Source: an uncultured Winogradskyella sp. (GTDB lineage: Bacteria > Bacteroidota > Bacteroidia > Flavobacteriales > Flavobacteriaceae). Taken from it: a stretch of DNA of 64,000 nucleotides. Below are positions 1-9,289 of this stretch, piece after piece. The translations under genes and the position numbers were made by a program. Location: the NCBI RefSeq assembly GCF_947495255.1, contig NZ_CANLYI010000004.1, positions 62,001 to 126,000 of the forward strand. The letters run 5' to 3'. The notes below the pieces were generated by a model that ran no database searches, was not told where the DNA came from, and worked only from the letters and a program-made list of their open reading frames with translations. Within the stretch, counting starts at the first letter, position 1. The number at the start of each line of letters is the position of its first letter.

Positions 1-472
1 CTAAATAACAGGTGTAACCATCAATAACTTTAGATTCTTCGGTAAGTGTCCACTCTTTAGGTTTTTGAATCACTCTTACCGTTGGACCCATTATTTCATT
101 TTGTGTAATAGAAAAATCACGACTCATATCATTATAATATGTAGAATTACCGCCTGCCAAAAACAATGACATATTCATTTTACTTCTCGTTATTACAAGA
201 CCATCACTACCATTATTCCATCCAGGAATATCAATCTTTGGCTCTACCATATAAATAGAAACACTATCATTAAAGACTAAATAAGCTTCTACAGGCTTAG
301 AATCTTTAAACATTTGTAACGCCTTATTTTTGGCATCTGTGTTTTCTAAATTTTTAAAAGGCTGTTCAATACTATCCATAATAGCTTGAATTCGGTAGGT
401 TACTTTTCCCTTATTTTGAGCAGATAAGGCGTAGGTTCCTATTAAACAGATTATTAAAATAAAATTTTTCAT
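1..472 (-). CDS. GLPGLI family secreted protein (partial, 3' end beyond window)
   Basis: The frame opens at an ATG at 470-472 on the minus strand and stays open to the left edge, giving the first 157 residues. Residues 1 to about 18 form a signal peptide ending in ALSAQ. The visible end (W-T-L-T-E-E-S-K-x-I-D-G-Y-x-C) is the typical segment of the GLPGLI family, exported proteins of unknown function that are abundant in flavobacteria. It is divergent from the CNNM gene that begins at 605. The role is unknown; the family assignment comes from the conserved WxLTxExKxIxGYxC pattern. The C-terminal part, including the motif that names the family, lies outside the window. Confidence 0.82.
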   Translation of the reverse strand, partial: MKNFILIICLIGTYALSAQNKGKVTYRIQAIMDSIEQPFKNLENTDAKNKALQMFKDSKPVEAYLVFNDSVSIYMVEPKIDIPGWNNGSDGLVITRSKMNMSLFLAGGNSTYYNDMSRDFSITQNEIMGPTVRVIQKPKEWTLTEESKVIDGYTCYL

Positions 473-572
473 GCTTCAATTTACAAAATATATTAATTCG
501 GTGTTTACTACTAAAAAATATAACTTGGTAATAACTAAAAAAATAGCTAGCCATATTTAAGTATTCATTTTG

Positions 573-580
573 TAACTTTG
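573..580 (+). promoter_or_regulatory. Bacteroidota -7 promoter element
   Basis: TAACTTTG is an exact match to the vegetative consensus TAnnTTTG. It lies 24 bases before the ATG at 605, a normal distance for a short leader. No clear TTG element is seen about 20 bases upstream. Confidence 0.6.
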
Positions 581-604
581 TACATCTAAAACTTCAAAAT
601 ATTA

Positions 605-1723
605 ATGGGCTTACTCATTTTTTACGCTGTCATATCGATTTTCTTTTCATTTCTATGTTCTATTCTAGAAGCCGTACTTTTAAGTATTACACCAACTTTT
701 CTTAACCTTAAAAAGAAAGAAGGCAAAGCTTATGCTGAAGAATTAGAGGAACTAAAAAAAGATGTCGATCGTCCACTAATCGCCATTCTTACGCTTAATA
801 CCATTGCGCACACTGTTGGTGCTATTTTGGTTGGTGTACAAGCCAAAGTGGCTTATGCAGAACTTTATGGTCGTACAAAACAAACGTTTTTAGGTATAGA
901 ATTTACTGAAGATATTATGGTTGGTGTTGTATCCACTTTAATGACCATTTTAATTTTGGTCGCTTCCGAGATTATCCCAAAGACCATTGGTGCAACACAT
1001 TGGAAAAAGTTAGCCAACTTTACAACTAAAGCACTTAATATTTTGATATTTCCTTTAAAATGGACTGGTATTCTATGGTTACTTCAACTCACCACAAAAT
1101 TAATTGGAGGTAAAGGTCATGGCAGTGTTTTAAGCAGAGAAGGTTTTGTAGCTATGACAGAAATTGCGCATGAAGAAGGTGTATTTGAAGAAAATGAAAG
1201 TAAAGTCATAAAGAACTTACTTAACTTTAAAGAAGTAAGAGCTAAAGATGTAATGACGCCTCGTACAGTTGTAAAAACTGAAAATGAAAGCATGACGGTT
1301 GAGGCTTTTTTTAATGCTAATTCTAATATTCGTTTTTCTAGAATTCCTGTTTTCACAAACGAAGCAGATAATATCACTGGTTTAGTTTTAAAAGCTGAAG
1401 TATTTAAAGAAATGGCACTTGGTAATGGTTCTAAATTATTATCAGAAATTAAGCGAAGTATTATAATTGTAGATCGTAATTTACCTATTCCGACGTTATT
1501 TGAACAACTCATTGAAAGTAGAAATCATTTGGCTTTAGTTGTTGATGAATACGGTACTTTAAGTGGTTTAGTAACTATGGAAGATGTTATTGAAACCTTA
1601 CTTGGCCTTGAAATTATGGACGAAAGTGATAATGTTTCGGACTTACAAATGCTTGCCAGAAAAAGTTGGGAAACTAGAGCTAAACGTTTAGGCATTATTG
1701 ATAACGATAAGCCTGTAGAATAA
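605..1723 (+). CDS. CNNM domain / CBS pair membrane protein (hemolysin C/CorC-like family)
   Basis: An integral membrane protein of 372 residues. The N-terminal CNNM (DUF21) domain occupies about residues 1-165 with hydrophobic segments near 3-25, 60-80, 105-128 and 145-165, and contains the family motif SEIIPKTIGA near residue 122. A pair of CBS domains follows (about 205-330), including DVMTPR at its start and VDEYG near its end. The usual C-terminal CorC/HlyC transporter-associated domain is absent, because the protein stops about 30 residues after the second CBS. Relatives are implicated in magnesium or cobalt efflux; substrate here is not known. The stop codon overlaps the ATG of the next gene (TAATG), so the two are probably co-translated. 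Confidence 0.85.
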   Translation: MGLLIFYAVISIFFSFLCSILEAVLLSITPTFLNLKKKEGKAYAEELEELKKDVDRPLIAILTLNTIAHTVGAILVGVQAKVAYAELYGRTKQTFLGIEFTEDIMVGVVSTLMTILILVASEIIPKTIGATHWKKLANFTTKALNILIFPLKWTGILWLLQLTTKLIGGKGHGSVLSREGFVAMTEIAHEEGVFEENESKVIKNLLNFKEVRAKDVMTPRTVVKTENESMTVEAFFNANSNIRFSRIPVFTNEADNITGLVLKAEVFKEMALGNGSKLLSEIKRSIIIVDRNLPIPTLFEQLIESRNHLALVVDEYGTLSGLVTMEDVIETLLGLEIMDESDNVSDLQMLARKSWETRAKRLGIIDNDKPVE

Positions 1724-2196
1724 TGCATACATGCTATATTGAAACACCTCTTGGACATGCCAAAATTGTAGGAAACGAAAATGGTATTGCTTCAGTTTCA
1801 ATATTAGATACTCAAGAAGAATTATCAGATACCATTCCAGAATCTTTATTAGATTGTGTGATTCAGCTTAAAGAATACTTTAACGAAACACGCCAAACTT
1901 TTGACTTAAAATTGAATCCTGAAGGGACTACCTTTCAGAAAAAAGTTTGGAATCAATTAGAAACCATTCCTTTTGGAAAATCTATTTCCTATCTTCAATT
2001 ATCTAAACAATTAGGCGATGTAAAAGCCATAAGAGCTGCTGCCAGCGCTAATGGTAAAAACCCTCTTTGGATAATAGTACCTTGCCACAGAGTGATTGGC
2101 AGTAATGGAAGTTTAACCGGTTACGCTGGTGGATTACACAGAAAACAATGGTTGCTTAACCATGAAAGTGATTACAAACAACAATCTTTATTTTAG
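1723..2196 (+). CDS. ogt: Methylated-DNA--[protein]-cysteine S-methyltransferase
   Basis: A suicide DNA-repair protein of 157 residues that transfers the alkyl group from O6-alkylguanine to its own cysteine. The active-site motif IVPCHRVIG is present, with Cys121 as acceptor, followed by the G-Y-A-G-G-L and K-x-W-L-L elements of the family. Residues 1-65 form the weakly conserved N-terminal ribonuclease-like domain; there is no fused Ada regulatory domain. The length matches Ogt-type enzymes. The ATG at 1723 shares bases with the stop of the CNNM gene, which fixes the start. Whether it answers to alkylation stress cannot be read from the sequence. Confidence 0.93.
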   Translation: MHTCYIETPLGHAKIVGNENGIASVSILDTQEELSDTIPESLLDCVIQLKEYFNETRQTFDLKLNPEGTTFQKKVWNQLETIPFGKSISYLQLSKQLGDVKAIRAAASANGKNPLWIIVPCHRVIGSNGSLTGYAGGLHRKQWLLNHESDYKQQSLF

Positions 2197-2202
2197 CTTA
2201 AT

Positions 2203-2724
2203 ATGTACAAAATTGCAACCGAATTTTTAAAACGGTTTATGAAGGTGTCTACCATTTACAAATATGGTTTTAATTGGTCGCCAATGTATAGACGCACCAC
2301 GGCAAAACTTATAGACGTTAGTGATGATTTACATTTTGTAAAAATTAGATTAAAACTTAATTGGAAAAACCGCAATTACGCAGGAACACTTTTTGGTGGT
2401 AGCATGTTAGCAGCCACTGACCCAATTTATATGATACAACTTATTCAAATACTTGGTGACGATTATGTAGTTTGGGATAAAGCAGTTGAAGCTCATTATA
2501 AAAAACCAGCAAAATCTACTATTTATGGAGAATTCATCTTTTCGGCTGAAGAAATTACAACTATAAAAGAACTAGTTTCAAAAGACCAGAAAACTGATAT
2601 TATCAAAACCATGAACCTCGTTGACGACAAACAAAATATTATTGCTACTTTTAAAAAGACGTTATACATTGCTAACAAAGCCTTTTATAAAGAAAAGCTA
2701 AAAGCAATGAAATCAAAATCATAA
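2203..2724 (+). CDS. DUF4442 hotdog-fold protein
   Basis: This 173-residue protein matches the pattern of DUF4442, a thioesterase-like hotdog family. The most typical segment is around residues 58-85, Y-A-G-T-L-F-G-G-S-M-L followed by a hydrophobic helix, equivalent to the hotdog helix seen in acyl-CoA thioesterases; the segment E-A-H-Y-K-K-P-A follows near residue 105. No catalytic residue can be assigned with confidence, so an acyl-CoA or acyl-ACP substrate is only inferred. It starts six bases after ogt and probably belongs to the same transcript. Confidence 0.75.
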   Translation: MYKIATEFLKRFMKVSTIYKYGFNWSPMYRRTTAKLIDVSDDLHFVKIRLKLNWKNRNYAGTLFGGSMLAATDPIYMIQLIQILGDDYVVWDKAVEAHYKKPAKSTIYGEFIFSAEEITTIKELVSKDQKTDIIKTMNLVDDKQNIIATFKKTLYIANKAFYKEKLKAMKSKS

Positions 2725-2744
2725 ATTCTTACCACAATAAAAAT

Positions 2745-3884
2745 ATGAAATTCATTAAAAAACTATTAAAATGGCTCATCGGAATTATTGGTGTGCTTGT
2801 TATAGCATCTTATATTTTTGATTACGACTACATTCTAAAAGGCATTAGAGTTGTTTACTTTACAGGTCATACTACAGCTTATATTGATGACTATCCTAAT
2901 TTTGAAAATGACACTATTAAAAAAGGAGCACATACTGATGTTTGGCCATTACATAAAAATTATAATTCTGTTAATGCTACAAATGGATTAAAAGCAATAA
3001 ATGAAGAGTATGGCACAGTTGCTTATTTAATTATAAAAAACGACAGTATTTTTTATGAACAGTATGCTGAGGATTACAGTAAAGATTCTAAAACCAATTC
3101 ATTTTCAATGGCCAAAAGTATAACTACCTCATTACTTGGTAAAGCTATAATGGATGGTTATATTAAGAGCTTAGACCAACCTGTTAGTGATTTTTATCCG
3201 CAATTTAAAAACTCTAAAACTACTGTTGGCGACTTATCTTCAATGTCTTCTGGCTTAGATTGGGTAGAATCTTATACAAGCCCATTTTCGATTACTGCAA
3301 GAGCGAATTACGATGATGATTTAGCTGAAACTATTTTAAATCAGAAAGTCATAAAAACACCAGGTAAAGATTTTGAATATTTAAGTGGAAGCACACAACT
3401 ACTTGGTATGGTTATTAAAAAAGCTACCGGAAAACAATTAGCAGACTATCTTTCTGAAAGTTTATGGCAACCACTAGGAGCTCAAAGTGATGCCTTGTGG
3501 CAATTAGATGATGATGAAAATAAACTAGCAAAAGCCTTTTGTTGTATTTCTAGTAATGCTCGCGATTTTGGTCGTTTTGGCAAACTTTATAAAGACCATG
3601 GAAAATGGAATGGCAAACAAATACTTGATTCTACTTTTGTAGCCACAGCAACCAAGTCTAGATTTAGTGGTCAACCTTATGGTTATGGCTTTTGGGTTAG
3701 TGATTATAATAATAAACACACCTTTGCAATGATTGGTATTTTAGGACAATATGTAATTACAATTCCTGAAGATAACGTAATCATTATCAGACTAGGACAT
3801 CACAGAAGTCCTGAAAAAGTTAATTTTTTCCCTTCGGATTTTTATGTTTATATTGATGAAGCTTATAAAATGATGGGAGAATAA
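2745..3884 (+). CDS. Serine hydrolase, class C beta-lactamase-like (EstB/6-aminohexanoate-dimer hydrolase type)
   Basis: A 379-residue penicillin-recognising-fold hydrolase. One N-terminal hydrophobic segment (about 9-25) suggests membrane anchoring or export. The catalytic S-x-x-K motif is S121-M-A-K124, and the second motif Y-x-S/G is Y212-L-S-G in EYLSGSTQ. Near the C terminus the R-L-G-H-H-R segment takes the place of the KTG-like strand. Such proteins include esterases, amide hydrolases and D-amino-acid peptidases, so a true beta-lactamase role is not implied. It lies 20 bases after the DUF4442 gene and is followed 9 bases later by a membrane protein. Confidence 0.8.
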   Translation: MKFIKKLLKWLIGIIGVLVIASYIFDYDYILKGIRVVYFTGHTTAYIDDYPNFENDTIKKGAHTDVWPLHKNYNSVNATNGLKAINEEYGTVAYLIIKNDSIFYEQYAEDYSKDSKTNSFSMAKSITTSLLGKAIMDGYIKSLDQPVSDFYPQFKNSKTTVGDLSSMSSGLDWVESYTSPFSITARANYDDDLAETILNQKVIKTPGKDFEYLSGSTQLLGMVIKKATGKQLADYLSESLWQPLGAQSDALWQLDDDENKLAKAFCCISSNARDFGRFGKLYKDHGKWNGKQILDSTFVATATKSRFSGQPYGYGFWVSDYNNKHTFAMIGILGQYVITIPEDNVIIIRLGHHRSPEKVNFFPSDFYVYIDEAYKMMGE

Positions 3885-3893
3885 TTTTAAAAT

Positions 3894-4373
3894 TTGGATA
3901 AATTAATAACAAAACAGCATCTACTTTTTTTAGTAGTGGGAGGATTCAGCATTCTATTAACTGCTGAATTAGCATTCTTTGTAGGTCAAATTACACATCA
4001 ATTATTTATTATAACCAATCAAAATCCACTGTTTACAATTATAGCTAAGGAAATTGTTCAATTAACAGTATTTATTATTTCCGTTTTTATCATTTTAAAA
4101 CTAATTACAAAACAAAAAGTATTCAATCAAAAACATCTCAAAAGGCAAATAATTTGGCTGATTACCATCTATTTTATAGTTCAAATTTTACAAGTTCTTT
4201 ATAATATATATGGTATATCCTCTTTTGAAGGTTATAATGATGAAATAAAAACTTATAGTGAATTTATAAAAGAAAACTATCTCATATTAATTAGTTCATC
4301 AATTGTATATTATCTGCAGTTGATATTTTTTGCCTTTATTATAATAAATTATTCTATTAAAGATGATAAATAA
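3894..4373 (+). CDS. Four-helix membrane protein of unknown function
   Basis: I do not recognise the family. The 159 residues hold four hydrophobic segments, at about 8-30, 43-68, 83-105 and 130-153, separated by short basic loops, so it is an inner-membrane protein. No ATG is available near the 5' end; the reading frame most plausibly begins with the TTG at 3894, nine bases after the serine hydrolase stop. The 3' end overlaps the ATG of the following exonuclease gene by 11 bases, which argues that the frame is really translated. The gross shape resembles small DUF2975-type proteins, but I cannot support that assignment. Confidence 0.6.
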   Translation: MDKLITKQHLLFLVVGGFSILLTAELAFFVGQITHQLFIITNQNPLFTIIAKEIVQLTVFIISVFIILKLITKQKVFNQKHLKRQIIWLITIYFIVQILQVLYNIYGISSFEGYNDEIKTYSEFIKENYLILISSSIVYYLQLIFFAFIIINYSIKDDK

Positions 4374-5076
4374 ACTCAACCTAGAAAATATTCTATTCTT
4401 AGATATAGAAACCGTTCCGGAAACAGAAAACTTCTCTGATTTAGATAAAACCAAGCAAGACCTTTGGGATGCGAAATCACGTTACCAACGCAAAGACGAG
4501 TTTACAGCTGAAGAGTTTTACGACAGAGCAGGCATTTGGGCAGAATTTGGTAAAATAGTTTGTATTTCTGTTGGGTATTTTAAAATGGAAGGCGAATCTA
4601 GAAGCTTTAGAGTTACTTCGTTTTATGGAGATGAAGTAAAACTATTAAAAGACTTTAAAAATCTTCTAATTTCACATTTCAGCTCAAATAAGCATTTACT
4701 TTGTGCTCATAATGGTAAGGAATTCGACTTTCCGTATATCGCAAGACGAATGATTATTCACAATATAGAATTACCATACAAATTGAATCTCTTCGGTAAA
4801 AAGCCTTGGGAAGTTCCTCATTTAGATACTTTAGAACTCTGGAAATTTGGTGATTATAAAACGTATACTTCTTTAAAACTATTAACCAACGTCCTAGGTA
4901 TTCCATCTCCAAAAGATGATATCGATGGTAGTGAAGTTTACAGAGTCTATTACAAAGAGAATGAAATAGACAGAATTATAATCTATTGCGAAAAAGACAC
5001 AATTGCTGTCGCACAGATTTTCTTAAGATTACGAGGTGACGAATTACTTCATGAAAACGAAATAAAACACATATAA
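4363..5076 (+). CDS. Predicted 3'-5' exonuclease related to the PolB exonuclease domain
   Basis: A 237-residue RNase H-like nuclease. Exo motif I is FLDIETVPE with D14 and E16 as metal ligands. Motif II lies in HNGKEFDFPYI near residue 120, and motif III in Y-C-E-K-D-T-I-A-V near residue 210, supplying further acidic ligands. There is no polymerase domain. This matches the stand-alone family of predicted 3'-5' polysaccharide-independent DNA exonucleases (PF10108 type). It is the last gene of the plus-strand run and ends one base before a strong inverted repeat terminator. Confidence 0.85.
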   Translation: MINKLNLENILFLDIETVPETENFSDLDKTKQDLWDAKSRYQRKDEFTAEEFYDRAGIWAEFGKIVCISVGYFKMEGESRSFRVTSFYGDEVKLLKDFKNLLISHFSSNKHLLCAHNGKEFDFPYIARRMIIHNIELPYKLNLFGKKPWEVPHLDTLELWKFGDYKTYTSLKLLTNVLGIPSPKDDIDGSEVYRVYYKENEIDRIIIYCEKDTIAVAQIFLRLRGDELLHENEIKHI

Positions 5077-5107
5077 AAAAAGTCCTGATATAAAATCAGG
5101 ACTTTTT
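5077..5107. terminator. Bidirectional rho-independent terminator
   Basis: A perfect 13-bp inverted repeat (5077-5089 and 5095-5107, core AGTCCTGAT / ATCAGGACT) with a 5-base loop. It has A-tract on one side and T-tract on the other, so it can stop transcription from both the exonuclease gene and the convergent subtilase gene. Confidence 0.9.
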
Positions 5108-5135
5108 CATTACTAACTACAATACTAAGGACCAT

Positions 5136-8100
5136 TTATTCCTTAATAAAACGTTTTACCTGTTTCTTTTCTCCAATATTTAATTGTAAAATATAAACAC
5201 CATTTTCAAATCTAGACACATCAATTACAGACGTATATCGTCCTTTTGAAACGGTCTGTCCTAACATGTTTTTAATTTCAAATGTTTGTGCTTCATAGCC
5301 TACCAAATCAACATTAAGAGTTTCCTTAACAGGATTTGGACGTACTTTGAAAAATTGATCAGGGTTTTCTGAAATTATACTAGGATTACTTACAAATGCT
5401 GTACTCGAATTTCCTAAACAGAAATTTGTAGTTTCAGAACTGGTAAAACTAGCTCCTGAAGCCAATATTATACCTGTATCAGTGCTTGTTAATGAATATG
5501 AACCATTTCCATAAGAACAGCAAATACCATCACCATAAACATCTGTAATTATAAAATCATAACAACCATCATCTAAACATCCTACAGCAACAGTTAAAGT
5601 AGACCCATCTGCTTGAGAAGCATAAGTTCCTCCTGAAGCTATTGTACTACCTGAAGCGTTAACAATACTCCAAGCCGTTTCTTCTGGGTAATTATCAAAC
5701 GTAATAGATAATGAAACATCAGAACATGTAGTACCTGATCCACCACCTGTAGATAGATTTACAGCATCTACTGCCATATCTCCTTGCCAAGTTGTACCAG
5801 TAATACCATTAAAACGTAATTGAACTGAACTACCAACATAAGCAGCTAAATTAACAGTCGCTGTTAACCATGAGTTTCCTTTGTTACCAGATTCGCTCCA
5901 AATACTTGTCCAAGATGCACCATCATCATCACTTAATTCTAAAGCCAAACTTCCCATTGCTGATGTGCCATACATATGATACTTAAATTCGAAAGTTGCT
6001 TGAGACGCACTACTCAAATCAAAACAAGGTGAATTTAAAATCGCTCTTTTAGTTGAATAATTAGGTGAAGAAGATTCCATATAAATATAATATGTACCGT
6101 CATCTGCACTAGATGGACCTGTATTACTAGAAGGTGTAGACCCACTTTGTGTTGTCCAATTAAAATCATCTCCTGTCCCTTGAGTCCATGCACCTAAAGT
6201 GTTTTCGAAACTTTCAGAATAAGGGAATGTAGAAATACCACTTGTACATCCGCTTCCCGTAGAAGGCTCTGTTACAATAATTGATCGTGTTCTTTGCGTT
6301 GCGGCATTTCCAGCTGCATCACTTACATTATAATACTTTGTATATGTGCCTGCAGAACTCGTATTTACTGTTCCTGTAATTACAATACTAGATGTTAAGT
6401 TACCATCTATATTATCTGTGGCTGTTGCACCTAATTCACTATAAGTATCACCAACTTCTAAATTAATTGTAGATGCTCCTGTTAGTGTTATTACTGGTGC
6501 TGTTGTATCTGCTGGTTGCGTTACATTTACTGTTCTCGTTACTTGGCTAGCTGAATTTCCGGCTGCATCACTCACATTATAATACTTAGTGTATGTACCA
6601 GCTGAATTGGTATTTACCGTCCCTGTAATTACAATACTAGATGTTAAGTTACCATCAATATTATCTGTGGCTGTTGCACCTAATTCATTATAAGTATCTC
6701 CAACTTCTAAATTAATTGTTGATGCTCCTGTTAATGTAATTACTGGTGCTGTTGTATCTGGTGTACCACCTAATAAATTTACAGTATAATCCTCTACTTC
6801 ACCATAAGTAAATGATTGACATTCTGTTGGCACTGCATTATAACTCATAGAAACACGCATTCTAGTATTCCCTGCATAAGTTCCTGTAGGAATTGTAAAA
6901 TTACCACTAACAGGTGTGTTTTGAGTTGCTACTTGAGACCATACTTGTTCTCCAGAATCAGCAAAGTCACCATCATGGTTATAATCTATCCAAACTGAAT
7001 AGCCTTCTGCATACGCAGTTCCGGTCCAAGTTGGAGTTACGGTAATCGAATAACTCTGACCTTGACTTAATGCTGTTGACAGATTAGTGAAATCTGAATA
7101 AAACTGAGCACCTGATGTATTATCTATAGTGCCTAATTGTACACGACTAATATATTCATCGTTAACATTACTACTTGTAGATGTACAATAGTTTAGTTGC
7201 ACTTCGGTAGTTGTAAAGTTTACAGAATTAGTATACGATGATGTTGAATTATCAGCACATATACTTCTTAATTGAACTTCATAAGATGTCTCAGGTGTTA
7301 AACCAGATAAAGACGTTGAAGTTCCAGAAACTGAAGATGTTGTCCACGTTGATGTTCCTACTTCGCGATATCTAAAATCATATGATGCTCCTGGTACAGC
7401 ATCCCAAGATACAGTTGCTGTTGATGACCCAAAACCATCAATAGATAATCCTGTTGGTGTAGTTGCGCTACAAACTATTGGTGTACCTGATAAACCTGTT
7501 ACAATTAATGAGTAGTTTTGGCTTCCTCCAGTTAATGAACCTTTGTGAGTAATAGTAATTGTATAAGTTCCGGTAGCATTAGCCACATCTACTCTTTCAT
7601 AAGGATCCTTAGAGTTATCACCTTGTCCATTAGTAGTTACGCCTGTTAAACGCCAAGGATTATAAGTCGTTCCTCCTTGAGTTACTCTAATATCTAAATC
7701 ATTAACTAAGACAGCTGAATTAGAATTAGCTGTAGTTGTAGCAGTTCCTGCTCTATCTGTCCAAGAAATGGATGCATATAAATCATTAACACCATCAGAA
7801 TCAACCGTAATTTGGTATGATTGTCCATTTGTTAATGTTAATTCCTCTATTTTAGATTCATTTCCATTATTTGTAATGGCTTCAGCAGCACTTTTTGTAT
7901 TCATTAATCCCCAACCATAGACAGCATCTGGTCCATTAGACCCAACATCATCAGCTGTGTGAAGCGCTAAACCTTTTAACGTAGAAGCTCTTAAATAACT
8001 TCCATTTACATTATTAGCATGTTGTTGTAATAACAATAATGAACCAGCTACATTAGGAGAGGCCATAGATGTACCAGTTATACTATTATAAGCTGAATCA

Positions 8101-9134
8101 CTAGACTCATATGTAGAATACACCGAAGTTCCGTTACCAGTAATATCTGGTTTAATTCTATAATCATCAGTTGGTCCTTCACTACTACTACTGTTAATAG
8201 AAACACTTACTAAGTTTCCGTTGGTATCTATATTTGCATCATTTGCATTAGCAACAACCATATTGTTTTTTGCCGTAGCATGACCAGAAAGTTTATCATA
8301 AGAAGAGTTTCCGTCTAAAGGAGACCCATTTGCAGAATTATCAGAACCATCATTACCTGCTGCTACAACCATTAAATAATATGGTGCATTAAACATAATT
8401 TCATCCCAATCTCTAGAATCGGTAATATAGCCTCCAAAATAATAGTCAGGTAATTGTGCTTGACCTGCTGAATTTCTTGCAGCATATCCATAAGAATGAT
8501 TAGATACTAGCATTCCATTTCCTGCAGCACTTGTTGCTTCAGATGTATCATTATTCCATTCATAACCAACTGCACTTGCTTGAGGAGCCATCCCTTTAGC
8601 ATTGGCAACAACACCAGATGCAATAATAGTACCTGTAACGTGAGCAGAATGGTAATTTAAGGTTGTAGTTCCGTCACCAATTGAAAATCGGTTGTTACCA
8701 CCTGCTCCATCGTATTCTTGATGTGAAGCACGAGCCAAACCACCATCCCAAACATGAGCTGTCATATTTTGACCGTCTAAACTTAAACCCAAAGAACCGC
8801 CAGAATTTAAATGATTGGTTCTTGTAGATTTTGAAGCAGCAACATTAAATGTAGTATAATATATTGGTGTCCCTTCTGAAGAGATTTTTTGAAGTTCTAA
8901 ATACGAATTTTCATTCTTTATAATTAATGGCCAGCCTTTTATTAACGCCATATTAATAGCTTCAGCCTTTTCTACTTTTGCTTGTTCATTGAATTTTTCA
9001 ATTAAATCTTGAATTGCTTCCGAATCATAACGACTTACAATTTGCTCTTTTTGAAGATCTGTTTGTGAATAAGCTGGTAAAATACACAACATAAACAACA
9101 TTAAACAAACACTATTTAAATAGTTTTTTCTCAT
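5136..9134 (-). CDS. Secreted S8 family serine peptidase with type IX secretion sorting domain
   Basis: A 1332-residue exported mosaic subtilase. Signal peptide 1-23. The catalytic triad is visible: D130 in VWDGG, H162 in YHSAHVTGT and S356 in GTSMASPN. After the catalytic domain (about 100-420) come a P-domain-like beta sandwich (about 425-548), a fibronectin type III domain (550-640), a GEVED domain (650-785), two nearly identical DUF5011 immunoglobulin-like repeats of 83 residues (about 790-955), a MAM-like domain (960-1135), a Cys-rich domain (1140-1250) and a C-terminal type A sorting domain (about 1255-1332, with R-P-N-P-V and G-V-Y-I-L). The type IX system would export it and anchor or release it at the cell surface. 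It is likely a protein-degrading exoenzyme or surface adhesin-protease. No classical inhibitor prodomain is obvious. Confidence 0.95.
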   Translation of the reverse strand: MRKNYLNSVCLMLFMLCILPAYSQTDLQKEQIVSRYDSEAIQDLIEKFNEQAKVEKAEAINMALIKGWPLIIKNENSYLELQKISSEGTPIYYTTFNVAASKSTRTNHLNSGGSLGLSLDGQNMTAHVWDGGLARASHQEYDGAGGNNRFSIGDGTTTLNYHSAHVTGTIIASGVVANAKGMAPQASAVGYEWNNDTSEATSAAGNGMLVSNHSYGYAARNSAGQAQLPDYYFGGYITDSRDWDEIMFNAPYYLMVVAAGNDGSDNSANGSPLDGNSSYDKLSGHATAKNNMVVANANDANIDTNGNLVSVSINSSSSEGPTDDYRIKPDITGNGTSVYSTYESSDSAYNSITGTSMASPNVAGSLLLLQQHANNVNGSYLRASTLKGLALHTADDVGSNGPDAVYGWGLMNTKSAAEAITNNGNESKIEELTLTNGQSYQITVDSDGVNDLYASISWTDRAGTATTTANSNSAVLVNDLDIRVTQGGTTYNPWRLTGVTTNGQGDNSKDPYERVDVANATGTYTITITHKGSLTGGSQNYSLIVTGLSGTPIVCSATTPTGLSIDGFGSSTATVSWDAVPGASYDFRYREVGTSTWTTSSVSGTSTSLSGLTPETSYEVQLRSICADNSTSSYTNSVNFTTTEVQLNYCTSTSSNVNDEYISRVQLGTIDNTSGAQFYSDFTNLSTALSQGQSYSITVTPTWTGTAYAEGYSVWIDYNHDGDFADSGEQVWSQVATQNTPVSGNFTIPTGTYAGNTRMRVSMSYNAVPTECQSFTYGEVEDYTVNLLGGTPDTTAPVITLTGASTINLEVGDTYNELGATATDNIDGNLTSSIVITGTVNTNSAGTYTKYYNVSDAAGNSASQVTRTVNVTQPADTTAPVITLTGASTINLEVGDTYSELGATATDNIDGNLTSSIVITGTVNTSSAGTYTKYYNVSDAAGNAATQRTRSIIVTEPSTGSGCTSGISTFPYSESFENTLGAWTQGTGDDFNWTTQSGSTPSSNTGPSSADDGTYYIYMESSSPNYSTKRAILNSPCFDLSSASQATFEFKYHMYGTSAMGSLALELSDDDGASWTSIWSESGNKGNSWLTATVNLAAYVGSSVQLRFNGITGTTWQGDMAVDAVNLSTGGGSGTTCSDVSLSITFDNYPEETAWSIVNASGSTIASGGTYASQADGSTLTVAVGCLDDGCYDFIITDVYGDGICCSYGNGSYSLTSTDTGIILASGASFTSSETTNFCLGNSSTAFVSNPSIISENPDQFFKVRPNPVKETLNVDLVGYEAQTFEIKNMLGQTVSKGRYTSVIDVSRFENGVYILQLNIGEKKQVKRFIKE
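6303..6760 (-). repeat. Two tandem 249-bp repeats inside the subtilase gene (DUF5011 domains)
   Basis: Copies at about 6303-6511 and 6553-6760 are offset by exactly 249 bases (83 codons) and differ by only scattered, mostly silent changes. They encode consecutive immunoglobulin-like DUF5011 domains that begin with D-T-T-A-P-V-I-T-L. The high DNA identity points to a recent internal duplication or ongoing gene conversion. Confidence 0.9.
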
Positions 9135-9289
9135 ACCTATTATCTATTTTTTAAGTTAATTATTGTTAAATATTTACTGAAATTATTAAAATTTTGTTAA
9201 TTCCGAAAACGTTTTCAAAGAAATACAGCCGAATTTTTAGAGTTACGGTTTTACCACAACACTATTGAAGAAATTGACTACATTTACCT

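Noticed and set aside
1117..1512. Minus-strand frame of 131 codons within the CNNM gene
   Set aside because: It is antisense to the CBS domains, whose motifs are clearly on the plus strand.
3894..4373. DUF2975 assignment for the four-helix membrane protein
   Set aside because: Only size and topology are similar; no family motif could be identified.
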